A stretch of 64,000 bases of DNA from Neorhizobium petrolearium (GCF_017873175.1 NZ_JAGGJW010000008.1:186001-250000), one strand, 5' to 3'; counted from the first letter of the stretch, positions 18,243-29,435 are shown. The notes: generated from the sequence alone by a model not told the origin. Numbers and translations: made by a program.

Positions 18243-19520
18243 TCAATGCAGCCAGCGTGCTGGCACGATGACGATGTCTGGGAACAGGACGAGCAGCATA
18301 AGTACGCAGATCTGGGCTGCGAGGAACGGCAGAATGCCGGTTACCACCTTACCCAGAGGAATGCGCCCCACACCGCTGACGACGTTCAGCACGACGCCGA
18401 CGGGCGGCGTGATGAGACCGATACAGCAATTCATAATGAAGAGAACGCCGAAGTAGACCGGATCGATACCCGCCTGCTTGATGATCGGCATCAACACCGG
18501 CGTTAGGATCAGGATGGTGGGTGTCAGATCGAGTGCCGTGCCGACGACGAGGATCAGCAGCATGATGACGAACATGAGAAGTTTTGGCCGATCGATCAAT
18601 GGCGCAATATAGCGTGTAACCTCGGCCGGAATGTTGGCAGCCGTAATCAGCCAGGCGGAGACGAGCGCCGCGCAGACGAGGAACATGATGATCGATGTCG
18701 TCTTTGCCGCTTGCAGGATGACGCGTGGGAGATCCTTCGGTTTCAGCTCCCGGTAGACCACCATCCCGACGAACAGGGCGTAGGCCGCAGCGATGACGGC
18801 AGCTTCGGTAGGCGTCACCACGCCCGCTTTGATACCGCCGAGGATGATGACCGGCATGCCAAGTGCCCAGAGGGCGCGACCGGTGGCACTGAGCCGGTCA
18901 GTGGTGGAGGCCTTCGGCAGCGGTGCGACATTGTCCTTGCGGACGACGACCAGCCACGTGGCGACAAGCGAGAGGCCCATGATGAGGCCCGGCACGATGC
19001 CGGCCATGAAGAGCTGCGTGATCGAAACGTTGGCGGCGACACCGAAGACGATAAAGGCCATGGAGGGCGGGATGACGGGTGCGATAATCCCGCCCGAGGC
19101 AATCAGGCCGCCAGATCGGGGCACGTTGTATCCGGCCTTGGCCATCATCGGGATCAGGATCGCGGCAAGGGCTGCCGTGTCGGCAGCTGCCGATCCGGAA
19201 ATGCTGGCCATGATGATGGCCGCCATGATGGCGACGACACCGAGACCGCCGCGGATGTGGCCCACACAGGCGATCGCGAACTCGATGATGCGCTTTGAAA
19301 GGCCGCCGGAGTTCATCAGTTCGCCGGCGAGGATGAAGAACGGAATGGCGAGAAGCGTAAACGTGTCCGCGCCGATGATCATGTTCTGCGCTATGATCTG
19401 GCTGTTGAACATCCCCATGAACCACATGAGGATCACACCGCAGAACATCAGTGCAAAAGCGACAGGAACGCCGATCGCCATGGCTCCGAGCAGTGAAGCG
19501 ATGAAGACAAGAAGGGTCAT
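18243..19520 (-). CDS. TRAP transporter large permease, DctM family
   Basis: Large membrane subunit, 425 residues, about twelve hydrophobic segments. Typical motifs are PFFILAGELMNSGGLSKRI (about 60), GSAAADTAAL (about 110), GIIAPVIPPSMAFI (about 150) and LTPTILILTPVLMPI with GLITPPVGVVLNV near the C-terminus. The ATG overlaps the dctQ stop by one base (TGATG). It carries out sodium- or proton-driven uptake together with DctQ. Confidence 0.95.
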   Translation of the reverse strand: MTLLVFIASLLGAMAIGVPVAFALMFCGVILMWFMGMFNSQIIAQNMIIGADTFTLLAIPFFILAGELMNSGGLSKRIIEFAIACVGHIRGGLGVVAIMAAIIMASISGSAAADTAALAAILIPMMAKAGYNVPRSGGLIASGGIIAPVIPPSMAFIVFGVAANVSITQLFMAGIVPGLIMGLSLVATWLVVVRKDNVAPLPKASTTDRLSATGRALWALGMPVIILGGIKAGVVTPTEAAVIAAAYALFVGMVVYRELKPKDLPRVILQAAKTTSIIMFLVCAALVSAWLITAANIPAEVTRYIAPLIDRPKLLMFVIMLLILVVGTALDLTPTILILTPVLMPIIKQAGIDPVYFGVLFIMNCCIGLITPPVGVVLNVVSGVGRIPLGKVVTGILPFLAAQICVLMLLVLFPDIVIVPARWLH

Positions 19521-20053
19521 CAGCCACGCTCCGAAAGATGTTCGAGGGACATGTCTTCGCCGGCGAAGGCGGCGAGTTCCTTTTCGGTTACGCGACCGGT
19601 GACAAGGCGAACAAGGCGTTCAAGCGCGATTATCACGCAACCGGCACCTGTAAAGAAGCCGATGCCATAGACCCATGCCATGGAAAGGCCGGTCACCGGG
19701 GCGCTCATGCTGGCATTGATAGGCAGTTGCTTCCATGTTCCCCAAAAGAAAATGCCAGAACAGCCGATGATCACGAGATTGCTGACGATCATGCAGACGA
19801 TGCGGCCTTTGCGGCCGAACAGCGCAACCACCGTCTCCACGCCCATGTGGCCGTATTCCCTGAAGCCGACGACGGCACCGATGAAGGTCAGCCAGACGAA
19901 GAAGTAACGGGACATTTCATCCGACACCGTCAGGCCGGAATTGAATGCGTAGCGGAGCACGACGTTCACGAAAACCATGATTGCCATGCCCGACAACAGG
20001 AAGATCAGCAGCAGTTCCAGAAACTTATAAAAAAGATCGATCGTCTTTTGCAT
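19520..20053 (-). CDS. TRAP transporter small permease, DctQ family
   Basis: Small membrane subunit, 177 residues, four hydrophobic segments with the family pattern NVVLRYAFNSGLTVSDEMSR followed by FVWLTFIGAVVGFREYGHMG. ATG 20053 carries GGGAGGAGCG upstream; a longer in-frame start at 20128 is rejected. It lies 17 nt after the FAH-family gene and overlaps dctM by one base. Confidence 0.93.
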   Translation of the reverse strand: MQKTIDLFYKFLELLLIFLLSGMAIMVFVNVVLRYAFNSGLTVSDEMSRYFFVWLTFIGAVVGFREYGHMGVETVVALFGRKGRIVCMIVSNLVIIGCSGIFFWGTWKQLPINASMSAPVTGLSMAWVYGIGFFTGAGCVIIALERLVRLVTGRVTEKELAAFAGEDMSLEHLSERG

Positions 20054-20070
20054 TCGCTCCTCCCTTTTCC

Positions 20071-21231
20071 TCACAAGAGGCCGCGTCCGGCAAGATTCTT
20101 CATCAATGCCGTCAAACCGAAATTCCACTCGGGGCAGTTGTCGCTATGTTCGACCCAGTTAACTAGACGCCCCAGCTTCGGCGTCGAGATTTCCACGCGA
20201 TCACCGATCTCATGGGTGAAGCCAAGGCCTTTGCCACGACGGTCCTTAACGGGCGCAAACATGGTGCCAAGGAAGAACAGTACGCCGTCGGGATATTGAT
20301 GGTTGCGGTTAAGAAGTTGGGAGACAAGATTTTCCGGCGAGCGGCTGATCGCCTGCATGGGGCTGATGCCGGTCATGGTGAAACCGTCCGTACCCTCGAC
20401 CGCCAGTGAGATTTCCGCTGATTTGATGTCATCGATGGTGAAGTTGCCATCGAAGAGGCGAACGAAGGGGCCTATGGCGCAAGAGGCATTGTTATCCTTG
20501 GCCTTGCTGAGAAGCAGAGCAGAACGGCCTTCGAAGTCGCGCAAATTGACATCGTTGCCAAGTGTTGCGCCAACGATCATGCCCTTCGAAGTAACCGCGA
20601 GCACCACTTCCGGTTCGGGATTGTTCCAATCGGACTTCGGATGGATGCCGATGAGCGCCCCGCAACCCACCGACGACATCGGCTGTGCTTTCGTGAAGAT
20701 TTCCGCGTCAGGGCCGATGCCCACTTCGAGGTACTGAGACCAGAGTCCCATTTCCTGCAGCAGGGCCTTGACGCTCGCAGCTTTTTCCGAACCCGCAACG
20801 AGACCTTTCAGATTATCGCCAAGGACTGGCGCCAGCCGGCTGCGGATATCCTGGGCGCGCAGCGGATCACCCTTCGCCTGCTCCTCGATGACGCGTTCCA
20901 GCATGCTATCGGCAAAGGTGACGCCGGCCGCCTTGACCGCTTGCAGATCAGCGGGCGCAAGGAGTTCGCCCGCAGTGCCGTCGAGAAACGATGCGAGGCT
21001 GCCAAGTTCGGCGAAGCGCGAGGCATCTTTCAGCTTGCTTGCGAGGTCCTCGATTTCCAGAAGCCCCGACATTGTCAGCGCGACCGGAGAAAGGTCGAAC
21101 AGATGACCTGAGGAGAGAAGGACAGGGCAGGGACCGCCTAGGGCCTTGGACCAGGCGCGGCCGACAAGCAGCGCATCCGCCGCATCCAGGGGCAGTATAG
21201 ATTCAGGAGCCAGCGCCCGTTCGATATTCAC
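20071..21231 (-). CDS. Fumarylacetoacetate hydrolase (FAH) family protein
   Basis: Enzyme of the FAH superfamily, 386 residues. This is long for the family and resembles the 2-keto-3-deoxy-acid dehydratase/hydrolase branch. The C-terminal catalytic part has the divalent-metal site in NPEPEVVLAV (EPE), GATLGNDVNLRDFEG (Asp) and KAKDNNASCAIGPF. A GTG start at 21231 is chosen because AAGGAGG lies 8 nt upstream. It is the first gene of the TRAP operon, so it probably acts on a product of the imported acid. Fumarylacetoacetase itself is unlikely given the context. A palindromic operator candidate lies 53 nt upstream. Confidence 0.88.
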   Translation of the reverse strand: MNIERALAPESILPLDAADALLVGRAWSKALGGPCPVLLSSGHLFDLSPVALTMSGLLEIEDLASKLKDASRFAELGSLASFLDGTAGELLAPADLQAVKAAGVTFADSMLERVIEEQAKGDPLRAQDIRSRLAPVLGDNLKGLVAGSEKAASVKALLQEMGLWSQYLEVGIGPDAEIFTKAQPMSSVGCGALIGIHPKSDWNNPEPEVVLAVTSKGMIVGATLGNDVNLRDFEGRSALLLSKAKDNNASCAIGPFVRLFDGNFTIDDIKSAEISLAVEGTDGFTMTGISPMQAISRSPENLVSQLLNRNHQYPDGVLFFLGTMFAPVKDRRGKGLGFTHEIGDRVEISTPKLGRLVNWVEHSDNCPEWNFGLTALMKNLAGRGLL

Positions 21232-21283
21232 GCGATGATCCTCCTTCACTTGATCGATGCCGAGCCTCCACTCCATCGATCTA

Positions 21284-21302
21284 TTGTCAGGATGTCTGAC
21301 AA
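21284..21302. promoter_or_regulatory. Candidate GntR/FadR-type operator upstream of the FAH-TRAP operon
   Basis: TTGTCAG, 5-nt spacer, CTGACAA: a perfect 7-bp inverted repeat in the 189-bp spacer between the FAH gene and the 3' end of the regulator gene. The inner ATGTCTGACAA is itself a GntR/FadR-like core. A near-identical core occurs at 23712-23722. Farther upstream, TAGATCGATCTA (21374-21385) is a second short palindrome. Confidence 0.55.
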
Positions 21303-21420
21303 CATTCTCTGCTAGGTTTTAGTGTGACTTTTTCACCGTGTCCAGCGCGTGTACCAAACCATCCCCGAAATTATAGATCGATCTAAGAGATGACGAGGTC
21401 CGAACGAAGACTGGATGCTA

Positions 21421-22143
21421 TTACATTTCCAGCTGCAGATTGAGTCGGCTGGCAGCACCCTCGAGATGGTGTCGCATGACTTTTTTCGCCTTCGCAGGAT
21501 CACGCGTGGCGATTGCATCACGGATTGCGACATGCTCGGCGATGGTGATTTCCACAATCTCTTCCAAGATGGCTGTCGCGCGAGCGGCATTGATGGCGAC
21601 GTGGATACGCTCGGCAATGAAGCTGATGAACTGGAGAAAATATTCATTCCGCGTTGCGGACGCGACCAGACGGTGAAAGGCGAGATCGGCGACGATGCCT
21701 TGTTCGGTCCATTTCTCGGCTCCCGTCATCTGCGCCAGCGCTTCATCGAGCCTGGCGAGATCATCGGGCGTATGATGGATTGCCGCCAATCCGGCAGCTT
21801 CCACCTCCAGGGCCATGCGCAACTGGAAGAGGCTGCGGAAGCTATCGGGGTCGGAGAGGTTGCCCTGTTCGATTCGGATCGACTGGCGCCGCTCGATCTC
21901 CGTGGCGAAGGCCCCGATGCCTTGTCGGGTCTCGACCAGGCCTTCATTGCGGAGCTGCGCGATTGCCTCACGCACCACCGAGCGGCTGACGCCGAACGTC
22001 TTTGCCAGCAAATGTTCCGTCGGAAGTTTCTGCCCCGGCGCTATGCGGCCCTCGCTGATTTCTCTGCCTATCTCGGCGGCGATGCGCGCCGGGAGATGTT
22101 CGCTTCGCCTGATCTGACTGAAATCTGCCACCGCCACCTTCAT
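21421..22143 (-). CDS. GntR family regulator, FadR/FCD subfamily
   Basis: Transcription factor of 240 residues. The winged HTH (about 15-80) reads PGQKLPTEHLLAKTFGVSRS, then VVREAIAQLRNEGLV. The all-helical FCD ligand domain (about 105-230) has metal/ligand residues in DLAFHRLV and in EHVAIRDAI, with RHH near the C-terminus. Such regulators respond to small organic acids. It lies 21 nt after the FAD dehydrogenase gene in the same direction and precedes the FAH-TRAP operon, so it is the likely repressor of this locus. Confidence 0.93.
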   Translation of the reverse strand: MKVAVADFSQIRRSEHLPARIAAEIGREISEGRIAPGQKLPTEHLLAKTFGVSRSVVREAIAQLRNEGLVETRQGIGAFATEIERRQSIRIEQGNLSDPDSFRSLFQLRMALEVEAAGLAAIHHTPDDLARLDEALAQMTGAEKWTEQGIVADLAFHRLVASATRNEYFLQFISFIAERIHVAINAARATAILEEIVEITIAEHVAIRDAIATRDPAKAKKVMRHHLEGAASRLNLQLEM

Positions 22144-22164
22144 CTTCCTTTCCCGAAAGGTCTT

Positions 22165-23610
22165 CTACGACTTCGGCTGGAAATTCAACTGGCATCCAGG
22201 GTTCATCATCAGGCCCGGATCGATGGCGTGCTTGACCGCGGTCAATAGTTTCCGGTGGGTCTCGGGGAGCCGTTCGTCGAAATCAGGCCGTTTGAGGCGT
22301 CCGATGCCATGTTCGGCGCTGATACTGCCATGATAACGGTCAACCACCTCGTTTAGCACTGTCTTTGCCTGGTAGATGCGTTCGGCCCGTTCGCCTGGCG
22401 TCAGGCCGACGGGCGGCAGAACATTCAGATGGACATTGCCGTCACCCACATGGCCGTAGGAGACGCTGATGCAATCGGGAAGCGCCTGAAGGATAGCCGC
22501 TTCCGCATCGGCGACGAACGATGCGAGCTGCGAAAGCGAGACAGAAATATCGCTGCGCATATGCGATCCTCGCTTGGCTTGTCCTTCATTCATGCCCTCA
22601 CGAATCAGCCACAGGTTCCGGGCCTGGGCCTGCGATGCGGCAATCGTGCCGTCGACCACCAGGCCATCCGTCATGACGCCCTCAAGGAAACGCTGCATAA
22701 GATCGTCAATGTCGACGAGGCCGGAACCGGATATCTCCATCAGGACATAAGCGGGATAATCGGGGGCAATCGGAATCGGCAGATCGGGCATGGCTTCGCG
22801 CGCCAGCGTGAAGGCAAGCGGCGGCATGAATTCGAAGGCCGACATCAAGTCGCAGCAGTCCCGCCGCGCACGGCGATACAGGCTGATTACGTCTTGCAGC
22901 GAAGCAAGGCCGAGGAGAGCGGTTGCGACCTTGTCCGGATAAGGCATCAGCTTGATGGAAACCGCTGTGATAATGCCGAGCGTGCCTTCTGCGCCGATGA
23001 AGAGCTGCTTGAGGTCGACACCACGGTTATCCTTGCGAAGGGTAGAAAGACCGTCAAAGATCGAACCGTCCGGCAGGACGACCTCCAGCCCGAGGACGAG
23101 CTCGCGCGTCATGCCGTACCTGAGCACGTTGATGCCGCCTGCATTGGTGGAGACATTGCCGCCGATCCGGCAACTTCCCTGGGCGCCCAGCGCCAGAGGA
23201 AAGAACATACCTTTCTCGGCGATTGCCTCCTTCATTTCCCAAAGGATGCAGCCAGCCTCGACCACGGCTGAAAAGTCGTCCGCGTCGATCTTTCGAATGC
23301 GATTCATGCGTTCAAGGCTGAGGACGACATGCCGTTCCGGCATATCGGGAATGGCACCCAGAACAAGGCCGGTGTTACCCCCCTGCGGAACGATCCCGAG
23401 CCCAAGTGCACGGCAAATCCTCACGGACGCGGCGACATCTTCCGTGGACCGCGGCCTGAGGACAGCGACCGCACCACTTGTCACATCGCCGTGCCAATCG
23501 CGGCAATAGTGCGCCATCGCGTCGGCATCAGTCAGGACAATATCATCCCCAAGCGCCGATTGCAGGGCGAGGCGGTGCTCACCAATCCCATCCGTTTCCG
23601 CGACTGTCAT
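22165..23610 (-). CDS. FAD-linked 2-hydroxyacid dehydrogenase (GlcD/D-lactate/D-2-hydroxyglutarate type)
   Basis: Flavoenzyme of 481 residues. The N-terminal FAD-binding PCMH domain (about 40-220) has VPQGGNTGLVLGA, then LGAQGSCRIGGNVSTNAGG and GAEGTLGIIT. The C-terminal FAD-oxidase domain has YGHVGDGNVHLNV (metal-binding HxxxxN-H pattern) and SAEHGIGRLKR, followed by the family's terminal DPGLMMNPG. ATG 23610 has AAAGGATTAAGAGC upstream and gives the normal length; earlier in-frame starts are rejected. It oxidises a 2-hydroxy acid to a 2-keto acid. It is cotranscribed with the GntR regulator and divergent from the DenD-like gene. Confidence 0.92.
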   Translation of the reverse strand: MTVAETDGIGEHRLALQSALGDDIVLTDADAMAHYCRDWHGDVTSGAVAVLRPRSTEDVAASVRICRALGLGIVPQGGNTGLVLGAIPDMPERHVVLSLERMNRIRKIDADDFSAVVEAGCILWEMKEAIAEKGMFFPLALGAQGSCRIGGNVSTNAGGINVLRYGMTRELVLGLEVVLPDGSIFDGLSTLRKDNRGVDLKQLFIGAEGTLGIITAVSIKLMPYPDKVATALLGLASLQDVISLYRRARRDCCDLMSAFEFMPPLAFTLAREAMPDLPIPIAPDYPAYVLMEISGSGLVDIDDLMQRFLEGVMTDGLVVDGTIAASQAQARNLWLIREGMNEGQAKRGSHMRSDISVSLSQLASFVADAEAAILQALPDCISVSYGHVGDGNVHLNVLPPVGLTPGERAERIYQAKTVLNEVVDRYHGSISAEHGIGRLKRPDFDERLPETHRKLLTAVKHAIDPGLMMNPGCQLNFQPKS

Positions 23611-23711
23611 GCTCTTAATCCTTTGGATCATCCGCCCCAAGGATGGTCGATTTCGTTCTGCGTCATGCGCGGCACGTCCAACTATCCTATTTCCAAATGA
23701 AGCATATAAGG

Positions 23712-23722
23712 TTATCAGACAA
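23712..23722. promoter_or_regulatory. Second GntR-like operator core between FAD dehydrogenase and denD-like gene
   Basis: TTATCAGACAA differs by one base from TTGTCAGACAA and matches the core of the site at 21284-21302. It lies in the 174-bp divergent spacer, 62 nt before the ATG of the denD-like gene and 101 nt before that of the FAD dehydrogenase. A common regulator is inferred. Confidence 0.45.
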
Positions 23723-23784
23723 CCATACAAGATAATTTCTCAAAGCTGCGAAGATGAGCGGCGCCAGTGGAAACGGGAGGTTTC

Positions 23785-24771
23785 ATGCATATCCTGATTA
23801 TCGGAGCGGCCGGTATGGTGGGTCGCAAACTTGCGGCGCGCCTCATTGCAGATGGCGGCATCGGCGAAAAACCCATCGAGAAGCTGACACTGGTGGATGT
23901 CGTGGAACCGGAACATCCGGAAGGTTTCGGCGGAAGCGTCGTGACCCGGAAAGCCGATCTCTCGGCCCCCGGAGAGGCGGAGCAGCTCATCGAATCCAGG
24001 CCGGACATGATCTTTCATCTTGCAGCGATCGTTTCCGCGGAAGCCGAGCTCGATTTCGATAAGGGATACCGGGTGAATCTGGACGGCACGCGCTATCTCT
24101 TTGATGCTGTCCGCGTCGCGCATAACCAGGATGGGTACAGGCCGCGCGTCATCTTCACCTCATCGATCGCGGTTGTGGGGGCGCCACTACCTTTCCCGAT
24201 TCCCGATGATTTTCATCTTACGCCGCTCACCAGCTACGGCACGCAGAAGGCCATATCGGAACTGCTTCTGTCCGACTACACGCGCCGCGGTTTCTTCGAC
24301 GGCATCGGCATTCGCCTGCCAACCGTCTGCATTCGACCGGGCAAGCCGAACAAGGCTGCATCGGGTTTCTTCTCCAATATTCTGCGCGAGCCGCTGATCG
24401 GACAGGAGGCAATCCTGCCGGTATCGGAAGATGTACGCCACTGGCATACATCGCCCCGATCGGCAGTCGGCTATCTGATCCACGCGGCAAAACTGGACCT
24501 TGATGAGGTCGGACCACATCGCAACCTTTCCATGCCCGGTGTCAGCGCCACGGTCGGCGAACAGATCGAAGCGCTCCGTCGTGCGGCAGGCGAAAGGGCG
24601 GTGCGACTGATCCGGCGCGTTCCGGACGAGATGATCATGAAGATGGTCGCGGGTTGGGCGCCTGGGTTCGAAGCGAAGCGGGCTACGGCATTGGGCTTTA
24701 CGGCTGAGAAAAATTTCGACGAAATCATCCGGGTTCACATCGAGGACGAGTTGGTGTCCATTGGCGGTTGA
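23785..24771 (+). CDS. denD: NAD-dependent epimerase/dehydratase family, D-erythronate dehydrogenase-like
   Basis: Extended SDR enzyme of 328 residues similar in layout to DenD, which oxidises D-erythronate at C2. The NAD motif is GAAGMVGRKLA (8-18); FHLAAIVS (about 76), the catalytic serine in FTSSIAVVGA and YGTQKAISELLL (YxxxK) are all present, and IRLPTVCIRPGKPNKAASGF is a DenD-like signature. ATG 23785 has GGGAGG 4 nt upstream. No four-carbon-acid kinase, aldolase or isomerase (OtnC/OtnI/DhtK) is in the window, so the symbol is by similarity only. Confidence 0.85.
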   Translation: MHILIIGAAGMVGRKLAARLIADGGIGEKPIEKLTLVDVVEPEHPEGFGGSVVTRKADLSAPGEAEQLIESRPDMIFHLAAIVSAEAELDFDKGYRVNLDGTRYLFDAVRVAHNQDGYRPRVIFTSSIAVVGAPLPFPIPDDFHLTPLTSYGTQKAISELLLSDYTRRGFFDGIGIRLPTVCIRPGKPNKAASGFFSNILREPLIGQEAILPVSEDVRHWHTSPRSAVGYLIHAAKLDLDEVGPHRNLSMPGVSATVGEQIEALRRAAGERAVRLIRRVPDEMIMKMVAGWAPGFEAKRATALGFTAEKNFDEIIRVHIEDELVSIGG

Positions 24772-24870
24772 ACGCGAGAATGCGGCTGTTTCGATTGGGC
24801 CCGGCATTTAGAGATGAAGATCCGCATGGCCGTATTCTCATATCGGCTACGACTGCGAAGACGTTCGATC

Positions 24871-25082
24871 CGCTGACGATGCCGGTGCTCATCAGTATGG
24901 TGCTGATTATCATCGGTACGGCGATCGAGGGATCGGCGGCGCCATCCTCCTGACACCCATGTTGCTGCCGATCATGACGGAGTGCACATCGACTTGGTGC
25001 ATTTCGGTGAGGTTTTCATCACCAATCTGACGATCGCCGGCACAGCACCGCCCGGTGATGTTATGCCGTATGTTTCACCGAT
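24871..25082 (+). pseudogene. Decayed fragment of a TRAP large permease (DctM)
   Basis: Three short stretches in different frames line up with the C-terminal part of DctM proteins. They are MPVLISMVLIIIGTAIEG (24880 on), GGAILLTPMLLPIMT (next frame, about 24935 on), and HIDLVHFGEVFITNLTIAG followed by TAPPG (third frame, about 24985 on). Intact DctM has the same order: a hydrophobic helix with GT(F/A)xxG, LxLTPxLLPI, then HFGVVMxxNLxIGxxTPPVG. At least two frameshifts are needed. It follows the denD-like gene on the same strand and is the remnant of a second transporter, not part of the intact dctM at 18243-19520. Confidence 0.65.
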
Positions 25083-25133
25083 GGTGAAGGAAGTGCCGAT
25101 GATGCCAATGCATGCGAAGTGCCGCCTTACCCG

Positions 25134-25300
25134 GTTCATGGTATTGGCATGACGAAGGCGCTCTCGCTGGGAGCCAAAGAGCCCCCGGGCTTGGCCGCTA
25201 TACCTGTTCCCGCTCGCGGCGGCCGGGCAGTCTGGCGTCGAGCGCGCCTTGGAACTGACGTACATCGAAATCGAGCGCGACATGAAGCTGATGCTGCTCC
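25134..25300 (+). pseudogene. Decayed C-terminal fragment of an FMN-dependent alpha-hydroxy-acid dehydrogenase (LldD-like)
   Basis: VHGIGMTKALSLGAK (25134-25178) is followed, after a frameshift, by PLYLFPLAAAGQSGVERALE and then IEIERDMKLML (25195-25293). The family C-terminus reads like GG(I/V)xxGxDVxKALALGA, then GRPxLYGLAAAGExGVxRALE, then EIxRxMxLxG, so order and spacing match. No upstream part of the gene is recognisable. It is non-functional by length and frame. Confidence 0.65.
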
Positions 25301-25330
25301 TCAGTCGAAAAACTTGCGCGCCAGAACCTA

Positions 25331-27914
<2,584 letters not shown>

Positions 27915-27926
27915 TGACAAAAGCCC

Positions 27927-27960
27927 TGCCTGGGCGCGGCTTCTCGGCCGCGCCCAGGCA
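27927..27960 (+). terminator. katG 3' hairpin
   Basis: Perfect 14-bp stem (27927-27940 with 27947-27960) and 6-nt loop TTCTCG, starting 12 nt after the katG stop. There is no T-run behind it, so it may act as an RNA-stabilising or weak terminator hairpin. Confidence 0.65.
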
Positions 27961-28138
27961 TCCCTCGCCGGATCGGATTTCCTCCCCGGATCTCGCTGGC
28001 CGCGGGATCGTACGGCGCATTAAGCGGCGCGACGTGAAGAAGATGATGGTCAATCATCCCACATATCATCGGCAGTTTTGGACGAAGGTATCCGGGAGCC
28101 CAAGTGGCTCAGCGTCTATAGGAACACCCCGGTTGGAT

Positions 28139-28215
28139 TGGTGATCCCGGCGCGATTCGAACGCGCGACCCCCAGATTAGGAATCTGGTGCTCTATCCTG
28201 CTGAGCTACGGGACC
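28139..28215 (-). tRNA. tRNA-Arg (anticodon CCT)
   Basis: Full cloverleaf of 77 nt with encoded CCA. The acceptor stem is GGTCCCG/CGGGATC (one G-T pair), D-stem GCTC/GAGC, anticodon stem CCAGA/TCTGG with loop TTCCTAA (anticodon CCT, reads AGG), and the T-arm contains GTTCGAATC. It lies downstream of the M20 amidohydrolase on the same strand. I see no attachment-site duplication or integrase next to it. Confidence 0.95.
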
Positions 28216-28271
28216 ACTCAGGCGACATCCATACAAAAGCCGCCTGATTTAGCCAAGTCTTTTCCGCAGCT

Positions 28272-29435
28272 TTACTCCGTCAATCGCTGCTCGGCGAGCC
28301 GCACCCAATAGGAAATGCCGTAAGGGATCGCCTCATCGTCGAAGTCGTAATGCGGATTGTGGAGAGCTGCCGTATCGCCGTTGCCAATGAAGATGAAGGC
28401 TCCGGGCCGCCGTTTCAACATGAAGGCAAAATCCTCGCCGGCCATTGCGGGATCGACATTGGTATCCACGTTGGAGACGCCGACAACCCCGGTCGCGACA
28501 CTGATTGCATGTTCCGTCTCCTGATCATGATTCGTGGTGACCGGACATCTGCGTTCATATTCGATGTTCGCTTCCGCGCCATGTGCACTGACGATACCCT
28601 CCACGATCTGGCGGATACGCATTTCAGCAAGATCACGCGTCTCCTCGCTCAGCGTCCTGACTGTACCCCAGAGGGTTGCCTCATCCGGGATGATGTTGTG
28701 CGTCGTACCGGCATCGAATCGCGTCACGGAGATGACGACCGAGCGAAGTGGATCTGCATTGCGGGCGGCGATCGCCTGCAGGCTGCCGACGAGCTGCGAG
28801 CCGATGAAGATCGGGTCGATCGTCTTGTGCGGCTGGGCTGCATGGCCGCCGCGGCCCTTGATGGTGATGGTGAAGCGGTCGGGCGCGGCCATGATGCCTC
28901 CCTTGCGGATGGCGAACTGGCCGACCGGAATGCCCGGCATGTTGTGCATGCCATAGACTTCCTCGATACCGAAGCGCTCCATCATGCCGTCCTCGATCAT
29001 CGCGAGTGCGCCGGCGCCACCTTCCTCCGCAGGCTGGAAGATGAGGACAACGCTGCCGTTGAAGTTGCGGGTTTCGGCGAGGTATTTTGCCGCACCCAAC
29101 AGCATGGACGTGTGCCCGTCATGGCCGCAGGCATGCATCTTGCCGGGTGTTTTCGAAGCCCAGGCCTTGCCGGTGATTTCATCGAGCGGCAGAGCGTCCA
29201 TGTCTGCACGAAGCCCGATCGTGCGGCTAGCCGGGCCTTTGCCGCGAATGATGCCGACGACGCCGGTCCGGCCGATGCCGGTGATTACCTCGTCGACACC
29301 GAACTCTTTCAGCTTCTGTTCAACGAAAGAGGCGGTGTTCTCGACGTCGTAAAGAATTTCGGGATTTTCGTGAAGATATCGTCGCCATCTGCTGACTTCG
29401 GTCTGAAGCTCGGCGGCCCGGTTCAAGATTGGCAT
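28272..29435 (-). CDS. M20 family metallopeptidase/amidohydrolase (hippurate hydrolase-like)
   Basis: Zinc-dependent amidohydrolase of 387 residues. Metal ligands are seen in KMHACGHDGHTSMLLG (about residue 98) and FQPAEEGGAGA (Glu pair, about 132), plus YGMHNMPG (His) and the C-terminal DPAMAGEDFAFML. The internal dimerisation domain (about 180-300) is intact. Such enzymes cleave N-acyl amino acids or related amides. AGGGAA precedes the ATG. It is monocistronic and divergent from the DD-carboxypeptidase. Confidence 0.92.
   Translation of the reverse strand: MPILNRAAELQTEVSRWRRYLHENPEILYDVENTASFVEQKLKEFGVDEVITGIGRTGVVGIIRGKGPASRTIGLRADMDALPLDEITGKAWASKTPGKMHACGHDGHTSMLLGAAKYLAETRNFNGSVVLIFQPAEEGGAGALAMIEDGMMERFGIEEVYGMHNMPGIPVGQFAIRKGGIMAAPDRFTITIKGRGGHAAQPHKTIDPIFIGSQLVGSLQAIAARNADPLRSVVISVTRFDAGTTHNIIPDEATLWGTVRTLSEETRDLAEMRIRQIVEGIVSAHGAEANIEYERRCPVTTNHDQETEHAISVATGVVGVSNVDTNVDPAMAGEDFAFMLKRRPGAFIFIGNGDTAALHNPHYDFDDEAIPYGISYWVRLAEQRLTE

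Noticed and set aside
28139..28215. tRNA-Arg as an integration site for an island
   Set aside because: No integrase and no duplicated tRNA 3' end were found on either side within the window.
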